DNA of 64,000 nt. Origin: DAIDKA01 sp036498905. Lineage in GTDB: Bacteria; Pseudomonadota; Gammaproteobacteria; Steroidobacterales; Steroidobacteraceae. The first letter of the stretch is position 1. The number at the start of each line of letters is the position of its first letter. A program made the translations under genes and the position numbers. The DNA lies in contig DASYER010000075.1 in the NCBI GenBank assembly GCA_036498905.1, positions 14,175-78,174 of the forward strand. The letters are read 5' to 3'. Shown here one piece after another: positions 15,713 through 25,808 of the stretch. The notes below the pieces were generated by a model. It saw only the letters and a list, made by a program, of their open reading frames with translations. It made no database searches and had not been told where the DNA came from.

Positions 15713-17692
15713 TCAGGGCCGCAGCCGGGAGGCCCAGCGGTACAGCATTGCTATCGTCAACACGAACATGATGGTGCCGAGAATTTCGGCAGTGTGGGCG
15801 GCGAATCCATCGCTCACCAGTGACAGCGGAAAATCCTTTCCCGAAAACGCCACCAGGGCCGCGATGAACACCCCGATGATGCCCTCACCCACGAGCATCC
15901 CGGAAGCCAGCAGCACCCCCAGTCGCTTGATGCCCTCGGGATTGGCACGGCGTTCAGCTCGCTTGTCGTAGAACCACCCCGCAATCGCCCCGACACAGAC
16001 CATCAGGGTGCTGGCCGTCGGCAGATAGATGCCCAGACCCACCGCGAGCGGCGACAGGTGGACGGACTTCGTGGTTTTACGCAGCAGCTCGTCGATCAGG
16101 ATCATCACGGCGCCGATCCCGACGCCCACCCCAATCAGGCTCCAGTCCACGTTGTTCTGCAGGACGCCCTGCGCCAGCGCCGAGATCAGTCCTGCCTGGG
16201 GTGCGGGCAAGGGATGATCGCGATGCGGGCCGACTGCGCCGACGAAACCGTAGGCATGATTCAGCAGATCGAGGATCGGCGGAATGATTGCGGCCCCGGC
16301 CAGCACGCCGATGACCAGCGCCACCTGCTGTTTCCAGGGCGTGGCATTCACCAGCTGGCCGGTTTTGAGGTCCTGGAGATTATTGTTCGCGATCGTGGCG
16401 ACCGAGAACACCACCGCCGTGACGAACAGCGCGAAGGCCACCATCGCCTGCTGTGCGCTGACGGGCAGGCTGGACTTGATCGAGAACACCAGCAGCAACG
16501 CGGCACCGATGACCGCCAGGATACCGATGCCGGACAGTGGGCTGTTGGAGGAGCCGATGAGGCCAGCCATATAGCCGCACACGGAAGAGACGAAGAAGCT
16601 CATCAGCGCGATATAGGCGACGCCGCCGACAACGAGCACGGTCATATGCTGATCGAGCGCGCCATGTGAGTCGAAACGCGCGAGCAGTAATGCGATTGGG
16701 ACCAGGCAGATGAGCGTGATCAGCCCGACCAGGCCGATCGGAATGTCGCGTTCGCTTTGCGGCAGGCTTGCCGCATTTCCTGCGCGACGGGCCCGCGAGG
16801 CCGCCATTGCCGAACGCAGGCCTGAGTACACCGGTCTGACCAGCTTTGCGAGGGTCCAGATCGCCGCGGCGAGAATGCATCCGGCACCGACGAAGCGCAC
16901 CTGGTGGCTCCACGTGTCCAGCGCCACCCGCGCGACATCGCCCGCACCGCCATGAAGCGCCGAATAGTGAGGCACGCCCCAGCCCCAACCGATCAGGGCG
17001 CCGACCAGCATCGCCACGCCGACCCATAGTCCGACGAGGTGACCGACAGCGAACAGCGCGAATGAAAGCAGGAAGTCAAACCCGGTCACGCCGCCACGGT
17101 TGCCGACCTTGAAGAAGCGCGCGAGGTCGCTGGCAAAGATGCGGGTGGCGACGATAAGCGCGAACAGCGCGGACCAGATCGAACCCCACAGTACCGCGCG
17201 CAAACCCGCACGGGCATCCTCGACCGCGCCCGCCTGCGCTTCATCGCCCCCGCCAACCTTCAGGACTTCGGCACAGGCGAGGCCCTCGGGATACGGCAGA
17301 TCCGATTGCGTCACCAGAGCACGCCGCAGCGGGATCGAATACATCACACCCAGGATGCCTCCAAGTCCACAGATGAGCATGGAGGTCAGGTAGGGAAAGC
17401 CGCTCCACCAGCCGATGATCACCAGGCCCGGCAGTACGAAAATGATTGCGGACAACGTACCGGCCGCCGAGGCGACCGTCTGGACGATGTTGTTCTCCTG
17501 GATGGTCATGCCCCGGAAGCTGCGCAGCACGGCCATCGAAATGACCGCTGCGGGTATCGAGGTGGCGAAAGTCAGTCCCGCCTTCAGTCCGAAGAAGACA
17601 TTGGCGGCCGTGAATACGAGAGTGATCAGAACCCCGAGGATCACACCGCGGACGGTGAGTTCCCTGGGTGCCGGGACGGGTACGGACGCCAT
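15713..17692 (-). CDS. OPT family oligopeptide/metal-chelate transporter
   Basis: This inner-membrane secondary transporter of the OPT superfamily has 659 residues and about 16 hydrophobic segments. The N-terminal motif ELTVRGVILGVLITLVFTAA leading into NVFFGLKAGLTFATSIPAAV is characteristic, as are SDLPYPEGLACAEVLKVGG and LSGIGILAVIGAALLLVFS. The start at 17692 has AGGGAGA upstream. It lies 27 bases downstream of the FAD monooxygenase stop in the same orientation, so the two may be co-transcribed. Bacterial OPT proteins import oligopeptides; a siderophore or other chelate is also possible. Confidence 0.93.
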   Translation of the reverse strand: MASVPVPAPRELTVRGVILGVLITLVFTAANVFFGLKAGLTFATSIPAAVISMAVLRSFRGMTIQENNIVQTVASAAGTLSAIIFVLPGLVIIGWWSGFPYLTSMLICGLGGILGVMYSIPLRRALVTQSDLPYPEGLACAEVLKVGGGDEAQAGAVEDARAGLRAVLWGSIWSALFALIVATRIFASDLARFFKVGNRGGVTGFDFLLSFALFAVGHLVGLWVGVAMLVGALIGWGWGVPHYSALHGGAGDVARVALDTWSHQVRFVGAGCILAAAIWTLAKLVRPVYSGLRSAMAASRARRAGNAASLPQSERDIPIGLVGLITLICLVPIALLLARFDSHGALDQHMTVLVVGGVAYIALMSFFVSSVCGYMAGLIGSSNSPLSGIGILAVIGAALLLVFSIKSSLPVSAQQAMVAFALFVTAVVFSVATIANNNLQDLKTGQLVNATPWKQQVALVIGVLAGAAIIPPILDLLNHAYGFVGAVGPHRDHPLPAPQAGLISALAQGVLQNNVDWSLIGVGVGIGAVMILIDELLRKTTKSVHLSPLAVGLGIYLPTASTLMVCVGAIAGWFYDKRAERRANPEGIKRLGVLLASGMLVGEGIIGVFIAALVAFSGKDFPLSLVSDGFAAHTAEILGTIMFVLTIAMLYRWASRLRP

Positions 17693-17719
17693 GAATAATG
17701 TCTCCCTGATGGCGGCAGG

Positions 17720-19243
17720 TTAACCCATCGGTCCGTGCGACCCAACAACGCCGGTAGGCGGCCCGAACCAGGCCGTCAGCGCCTCAGCGAGCCCCCCGAG
17801 GGTGCCCTCTCCCACCCAGGCCACATAGCCGTCGGGCCGTATCAACACGGCCGTGGGAGCCGTCACAGCGCCGAGCACCGGAAGCTCCCACTTGCCGGCA
17901 TATCTGGCATCGATCAAATGAACCCGATCTGCCCATGCAGCGATGTCGAGGTCTCCGTCCTTTGCCAAATTGAGCAATAGGGGCCGGGCATCGTGCAGCA
18001 GGGTGAAGACCCGCACCGGTCCCTTGGCCGTGAGGAGGTCGAGATCGGGCATGCGGCGCCCGAGCAGCGGGTGACCCGCGCCGAGGTCGTATTGTATGTC
18101 CAGGCCCGCCATCATCGCGGCGAAACGTCTGCGGGGCTCCTCCAGGCTCAGGAGCTCGGCGACGGTGCCGCGCAGGGCCTTCGAGTGCTCGTCCGGACGA
18201 CGCAGCGCGACGGATGCCATGGTGTTGCGCAGCACCCGGGCGGCTACCGGATGACGCTCAGTCTGATAGCTATCGAGCAGGCTTTCCGGCGAAGTCCCTT
18301 TGAGGACCTGTGCGAGCTTCCATCCCAGATTCACGGCATCCTGCACACCCAGCTGCAGGCCCTGGCCACCATCCGGGGAATGTACGTGGGCGGCATCGCC
18401 GGCCAGCAGAATCCGTCTGTCGCGGTAGGCCGCGGCCTGCCGCGTCATATCGGTGAATCTTGAAATCCAGGTCGGATTGTGGACACCGTAGTCGGTTCCG
18501 CATGCGGCGATGAGCGCCTCGCTCAGATCGCGCAGCGTGGGTTCGTTCGCCGGTCCGACATGCTGTTCGGTCACCATGACCCGCACGGGTCCCCCACCCA
18601 TGTATATCACCTGGCCATCGCGTATCTCGTACCGCTCTTTGCCGAAGGCGTGGGTACCCAAGGCCGTGCGATGGACGCCCATTTCAGGCTGCTGGGTCAT
18701 GTCGACCTCGGCGATCAGGCTGCTGGTCGTCGGATCCCACCCAGGGAACTGAATGCCGGCTGCCTTGCGCACGAGACTGCGCCCACCGTCGCACCCGATG
18801 AGATACTTCCCCCGCAGCGACACGCCGGCGGACAGCCCGACATCCACCCCCTCCTCGTCCTGCCCAATCCCAACCACCTCGCATCCGCGGCAGATCCTCA
18901 CCCCAAGCTCACCGACCCAGCCGGCCAGAATGCGCTCGATGTGTTTCTGCCATAGCCCCAGCCCGTAGTTGTGCCGAGTAGGAAAGTCGCTGATGTCCAG
19001 GCGGGCTCCGGCGAACATCCCGACCTGCGCCACCTGCCCCTCCGACAAGAACCGCGCGACGATGCCACGCTGATCGAGAACCTCGAGGGTGCGAGAGTGC
19101 AGACCGCCGGCACGGGAACCTGCGAGTTCCTGGCTGACACGGCGCTCGACCACGGTCACAGCGACGCCGGCCAAGGCCAACTCGCCCGCCAACATCAGCC
19201 CCGTCGGACCTGCTCCAGCGATCAGCACCGCAGCCTCAGTCAT
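17720..19243 (-). CDS. FAD-dependent aromatic-ring monooxygenase (PheA/TfdB-like)
   Basis: This is a class A flavoprotein hydroxylase of about 507 residues. It shows the N-terminal GxGxxG dinucleotide motif (MTEAAVLIAGAGPTGLMLAG), the DG motif region (YLIGCDGGRSLVRKAAGIQ) and the GD motif (LLAGDAAHVHSPDGGQGLQL). A thioredoxin-like C-terminal part (LIRPDGYVAWVGEG) is typical of phenol and polyketide hydroxylases and of rifampicin monooxygenase relatives. I chose the internal ATG at 19243 over the open start at 19309 because the FAD motif follows immediately. It would use NAD(P)H and O2 on an aromatic substrate that cannot be named. Confidence 0.88.
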   Translation of the reverse strand: MTEAAVLIAGAGPTGLMLAGELALAGVAVTVVERRVSQELAGSRAGGLHSRTLEVLDQRGIVARFLSEGQVAQVGMFAGARLDISDFPTRHNYGLGLWQKHIERILAGWVGELGVRICRGCEVVGIGQDEEGVDVGLSAGVSLRGKYLIGCDGGRSLVRKAAGIQFPGWDPTTSSLIAEVDMTQQPEMGVHRTALGTHAFGKERYEIRDGQVIYMGGGPVRVMVTEQHVGPANEPTLRDLSEALIAACGTDYGVHNPTWISRFTDMTRQAAAYRDRRILLAGDAAHVHSPDGGQGLQLGVQDAVNLGWKLAQVLKGTSPESLLDSYQTERHPVAARVLRNTMASVALRRPDEHSKALRGTVAELLSLEEPRRRFAAMMAGLDIQYDLGAGHPLLGRRMPDLDLLTAKGPVRVFTLLHDARPLLLNLAKDGDLDIAAWADRVHLIDARYAGKWELPVLGAVTAPTAVLIRPDGYVAWVGEGTLGGLAEALTAWFGPPTGVVGSHGPMG

Positions 19244-19300
19244 CGCCACACCGCGCTCATTGATAACGAAGGCGGGTGATGCTGCGCCACGCCCCGGACC

Positions 19301-19329
19301 TTGCTGCAAGCCCCCGCGTACGGGATAAT
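19301..19329 (+). promoter_or_regulatory. Predicted sigma-70 promoter for the ABC permease pair
   Basis: TTGCTG (19301-19306) and GATAAT (19324-19329) are separated by exactly 17 bases on the plus strand. An inverted repeat AGTGCC...GGCACT (19335-19340 and 19348-19353) lies at the expected transcription start and could be an operator. The permease start is about 60 bases downstream. Confidence 0.5.
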
Positions 19330-19391
19330 CTGAAAGTGCCAGCAGCCGGCACTCTCCTCGCGAAACTTCGAGGACCTGCCGAGTGGCCTCA

Positions 19392-20711
19392 ATGAGCGGC
19401 TATTACTTTCACCTGGCCATCCGCTGCCTGCGCGGGAACGTGGCGCTGACGGTATTGATCATTGCCGCGGTGGGTGTCGGCATCGGCGCCACCATGACGG
19501 TATTCACCGTGCTGCTGGCACTGTCCGGCGATCCCATCCCCGCCAAGTCCTCGCAGTTGTTCACACCGCAGATTGACGTTTGGGGCCCATCCGTGCGGCG
19601 TGTGGGTGCGAAGGCCGATCCGCGATTGCCGGACATGCTCACCTATCAGGATGCCAACGCGCTCATGCAAGCTCATGCCGCGGGTCGTCAGGCCGCCATG
19701 TACGCCATCTCGCAGGTTATATTGCCGCCCGGCGGGGAGCCCATTGCGCGTGGCGGGCGGGCGACTTACCGGGACTTCTTTGCGATGTTCCAGGTGCCTT
19801 TTCATGCCGGGATGCCCTGGAGCGTGCAGGACGAAGCCGCGCATAGGAACGTCATCGTGCTGGGGGCGAAGCTCGCCGCAAAACTCTTTCCCGCCGGAGG
19901 TGCGGTGGGTCGGGAGGTCACGATGGAGGCAGGAGCATTCCGCGTCGTCGGAGTGCTCGAGAACTGGAATCCACAGCCGCTTTTCTATGATCCTGGCGGC
20001 AACGCCTTTTTTCGCGACGAAGAGTTTTTCATACCCTTCACTGTGGCGATCGAACACCAGCTCCCCGGCAACAGCCTAAGCTGCCATACCCGGCTGGCCG
20101 CGGATTGGAACTCGCGCCTGCAGTCCAGCTGCGTGTGGATACAGTTCTGGGCTGAACTGCCGAATGCGAGCGCGGCGCGCGCCTACCGCCAGTTCCTCAC
20201 CAATTACGCGGCCGAGCAGCGACGATCCGGACGCTTTGATTGGCCGGTCTCGGTGCAGTTGAGCAACGTGCGGCAATGGCTGCAAATCGAACACATCGTC
20301 CCGGATGAGATGCGGATCAATGCGCTGCTGGCCTTGGGATTTCTGCTGGTGTGCCTGGTGAACGCCGTTGGCCTGATGCTGGCGAGATTCGCCGGCCGAT
20401 CGGCGGCCTATGCGATTCGCCGTGCGCTGGGCGCTTCGCGAAGCGACATCTTTCTGCAGTGCATGGCCGAAACGGCTCTGGTCGGGGTGCTCGGCGGCGG
20501 CCTGGGCTTGATGTTGACCGCATTGGGACTGATCGGCCAGCGCACGACACTGGTGCACACTGCCGCGGATACTGCCCGGTTGACTCATCTGGACAGCAGC
20601 CTGATGGCGCTGACGCTGATTGCGGCCATCGGCGCGACGTTCCTGGCAGGACTGTACCCGGCATGGCGAGCGGCGCGCAGTGCCATTGGCTGGCAGCTCA
20701 AGGAGCAATAG
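19392..20711 (+). CDS. FtsX/MacB-type ABC transporter permease
   Basis: This inner-membrane permease of about 439 residues has the MacB layout. One N-terminal helix (ALTVLIIAAVGVGIGATMTV) is followed by a periplasmic domain of roughly 270 residues and three C-terminal helices (ALLALGFLLVCLVNAVGLML; TALVGVLGGGLGLMLTALGL; LMALTLIAAIGATFLAGLYP). The intracellular AIRRALGASRSDIFLQ motif is typical of the FtsX family. I chose ATG 19392 over the GTG at 19383. The second permease starts 9 bases downstream. No ATP-binding subunit is present nearby. Confidence 0.88.
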   Translation: MSGYYFHLAIRCLRGNVALTVLIIAAVGVGIGATMTVFTVLLALSGDPIPAKSSQLFTPQIDVWGPSVRRVGAKADPRLPDMLTYQDANALMQAHAAGRQAAMYAISQVILPPGGEPIARGGRATYRDFFAMFQVPFHAGMPWSVQDEAAHRNVIVLGAKLAAKLFPAGGAVGREVTMEAGAFRVVGVLENWNPQPLFYDPGGNAFFRDEEFFIPFTVAIEHQLPGNSLSCHTRLAADWNSRLQSSCVWIQFWAELPNASAARAYRQFLTNYAAEQRRSGRFDWPVSVQLSNVRQWLQIEHIVPDEMRINALLALGFLLVCLVNAVGLMLARFAGRSAAYAIRRALGASRSDIFLQCMAETALVGVLGGGLGLMLTALGLIGQRTTLVHTAADTARLTHLDSSLMALTLIAAIGATFLAGLYPAWRAARSAIGWQLKEQ

Positions 20712-20719
20712 GCGCCATC

Positions 20720-21928
20720 ATGGATGTGAGGCCAATTTTCTCCGCGCTCAGGCGCAACAAAGTGGGCGCGATACTGGTGGCGCTGCAGATCGCCCTGACG
20801 CTTGCGGTCATCGCCAATGCCGGCTCCATCATCCGACATCACTGGACCGATATGAGCCGGCCCAGCGGCCTGGATGAGGCCAACGTCTTCTCGATGTCGA
20901 ATCAGTGGGTCGGTCAGCCCGCTGACTTGAAATCACGTATTGAGGCGGATGTAGCCGCGTTGCGCGCCCTACCCGGAGTAGTCGACGCGGACGCGACCAA
21001 CAGCTTCCCGCTCAGCGGCAGAAGCTGGGTCTGGGGGGCCCGCGTCAAAAGCCAGCAAACTGATGCATCGGCCCAAACGACTGTGTACATCGACACGGTT
21101 CACGGCCTCGCAGCACAGGGGCTGAGGCTCGTGGCCGGACGTTGGTTCACTCCCGATGAGGTGACTGAGATCAACGCCAGCGAAGTCAGGTCAAGCGCCT
21201 CAGTGGTACTCACCGCGGCGCTTGCCAAGCGGTTATTTCCGAAAGGTCAGGCATTGGGTCAGACCGTCTATATCACCGGCGATGATCCCGAGCGGGTCGT
21301 GGGCATCGTCGAGCGGGCTTCGTCGGCCTCCGGCGCCAGTATGGAATACGTGGATTTCTCCACTTTTGCGCCGGGGCAGATAGTGAGCAGCCAGCTGCTC
21401 TACGTGATACGCACGCGACCTGGCGAGCAAGCCAGCGTCATGCGGGTGGCCCGGCAACGACTCCTGTCACTGTCACGCATGCGAATCCTGGGTGTGGCCG
21501 AGCCATTTGCGGCGTCACGGACCCGGCAGTTCGAAGCAGCGGCCGCGACCAGCTGGCTGCTCGCAACCGTGTGCGTGCTGATGCTGGTCATTACCGCCTG
21601 CGGGACGGTCGGATTGACCATGCTGTGGGTGGCGCAGCGCCGCCGGCAAATCGGCACGCGTCGGGCGTTGGGCGCGAGGCGCATCGATATCCTGCGCTAC
21701 TTCCATACCGAGAATCTGCTGATCTCTGCGATGGGGGCCGCATTGGGCATTGTGATCGGATTGGCTGCCAATCTGTGGTTGGCAAATCACCTGGCGATGG
21801 CCCGCATGAGTCCGCTGCACATCATCCTCGGCGCGCTCGTGGTGCTGGTACTGAGTCAGCTCGCAGTTCTGTGGCCGGCCATACGCGCAACGGCCGTACC
21901 GCCCTCGCTGGCTGCCCGCGGTCTATAA
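20720..21928 (+). CDS. FtsX/MacB-type ABC transporter permease
   Basis: This second permease (about 402 residues) of the pair starts MDVRPIFSALRRNKVGAILV. It has the N-terminal helix, a periplasmic MacB-like domain (FSMSNQWVGQPADLKSRIEA; VYITGDDPERVVGIVE) and a C-terminal FtsX region with QRRRQIGTRRALGARRIDIL. The frame extends to 20351 within the first permease, but the ATG at 20720, just after the upstream stop, gives the normal N-terminus. The pair could form a heterodimeric channel with an ATPase encoded elsewhere. Confidence 0.86.
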   Translation: MDVRPIFSALRRNKVGAILVALQIALTLAVIANAGSIIRHHWTDMSRPSGLDEANVFSMSNQWVGQPADLKSRIEADVAALRALPGVVDADATNSFPLSGRSWVWGARVKSQQTDASAQTTVYIDTVHGLAAQGLRLVAGRWFTPDEVTEINASEVRSSASVVLTAALAKRLFPKGQALGQTVYITGDDPERVVGIVERASSASGASMEYVDFSTFAPGQIVSSQLLYVIRTRPGEQASVMRVARQRLLSLSRMRILGVAEPFAASRTRQFEAAAATSWLLATVCVLMLVITACGTVGLTMLWVAQRRRQIGTRRALGARRIDILRYFHTENLLISAMGAALGIVIGLAANLWLANHLAMARMSPLHIILGALVVLVLSQLAVLWPAIRATAVPPSLAARGL

Positions 21929-21954
21929 GCAGGACGCGAACCTCGCTTTATCCT

Positions 21955-22971
21955 TTAGAACGCGGCGAGCCGCTGAATGAACCAGAACGCGGCGGGAACC
22001 CCCAACACATAGCCGCTGATCAACCGTTGCCGCTGCGCCAGTCGGGCCACCAGGCCTCTTGCACCATTCAGATCGGTGGCCCAGCGTGCCATATAGGCGA
22101 TGGCCAGCACGCCGGTGATGAAAGCAATCTGCCCGATCTCGACGCCGCAATTGAAGCAAAACAGACCCACCGCCAGCTCCTTGGCCGGCAATCCGACATC
22201 CCGCAAGGCGGCGGCAAAGCCAAATCCGTGCAGTAGCCCGAAGGATGAGGCGACGAGGATCGGATAGCGGGCGGCAAAGCCCTGCGGAAAAGGGCGCGCG
22301 ATCTCATAGGCAAGAAACAATATCGAAAGCGCAATGGCGGCCTCGACCGGCGGCTCTGGGAGCACCACGAGGTTCAAGGCGGAAAGCGCCAGGGTGATCG
22401 AGTGCGCGATCGTGAAACCGGTGATCGCAAGCAGAACCCGGCGCGTCGTCCCGGCCAGAATCAGCAGGCCGGTAACGAACAGCAGATGATCGATGCCCGT
22501 CCAGATATGCCACATGCCGAGCTTGAGATAGCTGCCAGCGACCTGCCATGCCCCGGGCGATTTCGGTACGCTCCACACCGCCTGATCAGGCGGCAGCACC
22601 CGAGTGATGACCCTGCCGTCCAATTCGCTCAAGCGGAACAGGGTCGGCAGGGCCGGGTTGTAGACCTGATAGGACACTTTGATGCTCTGCCCTTCGAGGC
22701 TGTCCCGGCAGCGCACCGCCTCAATCTCCCAACCATAGCTGCCAAGATCCTGGGTGTCGTCGTTGATCACGGCGCACCCGGCAGGCCAGGTCACTCTCAG
22801 CCGGTCCTCGACCGGCAAAGTGGGCGGTACGCGAATGCGCGCCGCATACAGATTCGGGCCTTGCTGGATGATGTTGATCGACAACGGGCGTGCGTCGTGC
22901 GCCAAGGCAGCGGCCGACACGGCGAGCGCGGCGATGAGCCAAAACCCGCGCACACCTCTTAAAGGCCTCAT
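21955..22971 (-). CDS. HupE/UreJ-like membrane protein
   Basis: This 338-residue protein has a signal peptide (LIAALAVSAAALAHDARPLS), an extracytoplasmic beta-rich domain of about 130 residues and a C-terminal HupE/UreJ membrane domain with about six helices. Motifs seen are MWHIWTGIDHLLFVTGLLIL, ITGFTIAHSITLALSAL and SSFGLLHGFGFAAALRDVG. Related HupE/UreJ proteins are linked to nickel or other metal transport, but this longer type is uncharacterised. Its start overlaps the stop of the PpiC-like gene by 4 bases, making it the last gene of a coupled three-gene operon. Confidence 0.86.
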   Translation of the reverse strand: MRPLRGVRGFWLIAALAVSAAALAHDARPLSINIIQQGPNLYAARIRVPPTLPVEDRLRVTWPAGCAVINDDTQDLGSYGWEIEAVRCRDSLEGQSIKVSYQVYNPALPTLFRLSELDGRVITRVLPPDQAVWSVPKSPGAWQVAGSYLKLGMWHIWTGIDHLLFVTGLLILAGTTRRVLLAITGFTIAHSITLALSALNLVVLPEPPVEAAIALSILFLAYEIARPFPQGFAARYPILVASSFGLLHGFGFAAALRDVGLPAKELAVGLFCFNCGVEIGQIAFITGVLAIAYMARWATDLNGARGLVARLAQRQRLISGYVLGVPAAFWFIQRLAAF

Positions 22972-23879
22972 GGGCTTCGGCCATCCGTAGACGGCAGATC
23001 CTTCACCCGAACCTTGAATCGCCCGACCAGATCCGCCACGGCCTTGTCGCGATAGCTCACGATCGAATCGCGCAGAAGATCATCCTTGACCTCTTCGCGC
23101 ACCTCCGCCAGCGCCGGGAGATACGGTGGCGCATGTCCCGTCACCAGTACCAGGTGATAGCCGAATTGTGATTTTATCGGACCGTACCAGGTGTGCTGCG
23201 AGGGTGGCAGCTTCAGCACCGCCTCCTCGAACTGCGAACCAAACTGACCCTTGATGAACTCCGCGTCTCGTCCGACGTAATTTTGCTGATAGGGGAAACG
23301 GTCGCCATAGGCCGGGGCATCATTGAAGCCCGCCCGCTTTGCGGCCAACTCCAGTTTCAGGTTTTCGGCAACCATCTCGGCGCTTTGCGAGCGCTTGATC
23401 GAGTCGTCCACGAAAACATGCGTGAAGGTGAGCGCGGGAATGACCTGATAGCGCCCCTTATGGGCAGCGTAGTAGGCCTGAAGCTGCGCATCGGTTGGGG
23501 AAAAGGATTCAGTGGTGGTGTCATCGAGCAGGTACAGGATCTTCTGCACGACCCTGCGACGGATGACATAGTCCCCCTCCGAGAGTCCCATGGCCTGCGC
23601 TTCGCGGTACAGCGCCTCCTCCTGCACGTATTTGCCGATGAGCTCCTGGCGGGCCTGCGCCGGCATGGCATCAAGCTGTGCGTTGAAGTATTTCGGCTCA
23701 AACGCCATCGACTGGTACTGAAGGAAGGTCAGGAGCTTGGACCGATCGACTTCGATGGTCCTGTCGTCAACGCCGGTAACCGCGGCCCCCGCGACGAAGC
23801 GGTAGATGCCGAACAGCATCCCGCCCACCACCAGGAAATGCAGCAGCGGATCGGCAATCAGGCGTCCCAGCCGAGTCAT
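22968..23879 (-). CDS. Membrane-anchored PpiC-type peptidyl-prolyl isomerase
   Basis: This 303-residue protein has an N-terminal membrane anchor (PLLHFLVVGGMLFGIYRFVA). A helical SurA-like region follows, and then a parvulin domain from about residue 155 (ALTFTHVFVDDSIKRS ... WYGPIKSQFGYHLVLVTGHA). It would fold or chaperone extracytoplasmic proteins. It is coupled by ATGA overlaps to both the DUF3604 gene upstream and the HupE/UreJ gene downstream, so those are its likely clients or partners. Confidence 0.87.
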   Translation of the reverse strand: MTRLGRLIADPLLHFLVVGGMLFGIYRFVAGAAVTGVDDRTIEVDRSKLLTFLQYQSMAFEPKYFNAQLDAMPAQARQELIGKYVQEEALYREAQAMGLSEGDYVIRRRVVQKILYLLDDTTTESFSPTDAQLQAYYAAHKGRYQVIPALTFTHVFVDDSIKRSQSAEMVAENLKLELAAKRAGFNDAPAYGDRFPYQQNYVGRDAEFIKGQFGSQFEEAVLKLPPSQHTWYGPIKSQFGYHLVLVTGHAPPYLPALAEVREEVKDDLLRDSIVSYRDKAVADLVGRFKVRVKDLPSTDGRSP

Positions 23880-25759
23880 GATCCATGCGCCGGCGTGTAC
23901 CAGATGGGCGAGGAATACGCCCGCTCCTGAATGGATGCCGGCTCGTGCGTGTCAGAGACCGGAACACCCAGTGCCACCGCCTCGTACAATGAATGGCGCG
24001 GAGTCGGAATCTCCAGCACCCGCACATAGTAGAACGCGAGCTGAGCTGCGGCGAAATCAGGATCCGTCCATACCACTGACAACTGGGCGGCCCCGATGGT
24101 GTTGGTGTACGAGGCCGTATTCACATCCACGGTATTGCCGACCGGCGGCAGATCACCTTTGGCGTCGGGAATGCGCTTTCCGGCCCAAGCCACGTTGTAA
24201 ATCTTCTGCTGCGCCTTGCCATCGGCCCCAACCCAGCCCTTGACGACCTGAATGCGGTCGAGGTTTCCGCTCATCGGATCCCGGGCGGCAAATATAAGCA
24301 ACTGCGGCGCCCTGTCCTTGGGCGCATCGGTCAGCTCCCCGCCCATGGGAACGCCCTTGGCGTAGCCGATCTTGGCGATGTCCTTCGCGGCGGCATCAGC
24401 GCGGCTGAAGTGGAAACCGCCGAACATCCGCAGGGCGATGCGCGTGCCGCTGGTGCCGTACACTTCCTTGCGCTTCAGGGCATCGAAGATGGCATGGCGC
24501 GAGTTCTCGGTTGCCCATACAGCCGTCATGCCCGAAGCGGACAACTCCCAGGCGGGAAAAATAAAACGCCGCGTTGCGCCCGGCTTCAGTTCCGCATCCC
24601 GCTCGGCCGGGGTGGGATCGTCGCCGAAATCACCCAGGAAGTTGCTCTCCTGTACCGTCACCAGCCCGGTGTGCGAATCCGTGCCCCCGACAAAGCCGAA
24701 TTTGTAGGGATTCACGCCGATCGTCTTCTGGAAAGACAATCCTTGGAGCAACGCCGGACGGACATAGTCATGCGCGCTCGGGGGTTGCGGCACGGGCGTC
24801 AGCAGCCGCTGCCAGATCTCGAAATTGGCGAATTCGTCCGTGGGCGCAAGCTGCGGCAGAATCTCGGAAGTTCCCTTCGACTGGGTGATTTCGACATCCG
24901 CTTCCCAGCGCATGCGCATGCGCGCGTACTCCGCGCTGATCGGGCGTCCGTCGCTGTCGACCACATCGAACATCAGGCCTCCGGACAGATTTGAGTTGTG
25001 GGGAATGGCGATGAAGTCGACGCCGGTCTCCTTCTTGGTCTTCGCAAGCCACGCCCACAGGTCTTCCGGCCGCAGGCTCTCATTGACACTGTAGGGAATG
25101 AATTTGTGCGCCTGTTCGGCGCTGGCGTCCGAAATGACGCAGCGGTGCAGGTTCTTGCCCCCGGGAGTCGCTGTCCACTCCCAACCGATCAGGGTGGTGA
25201 ACTTGCCCGGAATGTTGTTCTTCTCAGCCGCCGCGATTTCATCATCCCAGGTCGCTTCGCGAATCTGCGGCGCGAAAATCTGATCCATGAACTCCCGGCG
25301 ACCCTGAACTTTGGAGTCTGGTCCGTCCATCACGCCCAGCTGTCCGCCCTGACGCATTGCCCCGGCGATGGGCTCCTTCTGATGTATCGCCAGAAGCTTC
25401 TTGCCCCAGTCAGTCGACAAGAGCTTCGGATCGCGCCGGTCCAGCAGCGGCTGAGTTCCCATCAGAATGGCGTGATCTGTCACCACGAGAAAATCCAGCG
25501 GCCGATCGATCCGGATGGTGTTATGCAGTGAGGGGTTGAGAATCGGTATGCCGCGCGCAAAGCGATATGCAAGATCCGGCGTGACGCTGGTATTGCCGGT
25601 GCCGTAGGCATCCCAGGAGTAATTCGTGTGCAGATGCGTATTACCCCAATACAGATGCGTCTGCGATTCTGAGTCCGCGGCCCGGACTTGGAACGCTACG
25701 GCCATGACCAGCAAGAATGCGAAGCCGACGACGCGCGATGGCAAGCGGTGGTTCATCAT
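23876..25759 (-). CDS. DUF3604-family secreted protein
   Basis: This protein of about 627 residues starts with a signal peptide (RVVGFAFLLVMAVAFQVRAA). It carries the DUF3604 signature, with a PHP-like metal site beginning LYWGNTHLHTNYSWDAYGTG. More candidate ligands occur in LDFLVVTDHAILMG, IPHNSNLSGG and GFVGGTDSHTGLVTVQE. The fold suggests a periplasmic metal-dependent phosphoesterase-like enzyme of unknown substrate. The frame opens with TTG at 25768; I chose ATG 25759 (25756 is also possible). It is the first gene of the coupled DUF3604-PpiC-HupE operon. A perfect palindrome lies about 50 bases upstream. Confidence 0.87.
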   Translation of the reverse strand: MMNHRLPSRVVGFAFLLVMAVAFQVRAADSESQTHLYWGNTHLHTNYSWDAYGTGNTSVTPDLAYRFARGIPILNPSLHNTIRIDRPLDFLVVTDHAILMGTQPLLDRRDPKLLSTDWGKKLLAIHQKEPIAGAMRQGGQLGVMDGPDSKVQGRREFMDQIFAPQIREATWDDEIAAAEKNNIPGKFTTLIGWEWTATPGGKNLHRCVISDASAEQAHKFIPYSVNESLRPEDLWAWLAKTKKETGVDFIAIPHNSNLSGGLMFDVVDSDGRPISAEYARMRMRWEADVEITQSKGTSEILPQLAPTDEFANFEIWQRLLTPVPQPPSAHDYVRPALLQGLSFQKTIGVNPYKFGFVGGTDSHTGLVTVQESNFLGDFGDDPTPAERDAELKPGATRRFIFPAWELSASGMTAVWATENSRHAIFDALKRKEVYGTSGTRIALRMFGGFHFSRADAAAKDIAKIGYAKGVPMGGELTDAPKDRAPQLLIFAARDPMSGNLDRIQVVKGWVGADGKAQQKIYNVAWAGKRIPDAKGDLPPVGNTVDVNTASYTNTIGAAQLSVVWTDPDFAAAQLAFYYVRVLEIPTPRHSLYEAVALGVPVSDTHEPASIQERAYSSPIWYTPAHGS

Positions 25760-25808
25760 GACGCTCAACTCGCCCCCTTAGAATGTGAGCCCGTGCTCGC
25801 GGATGACT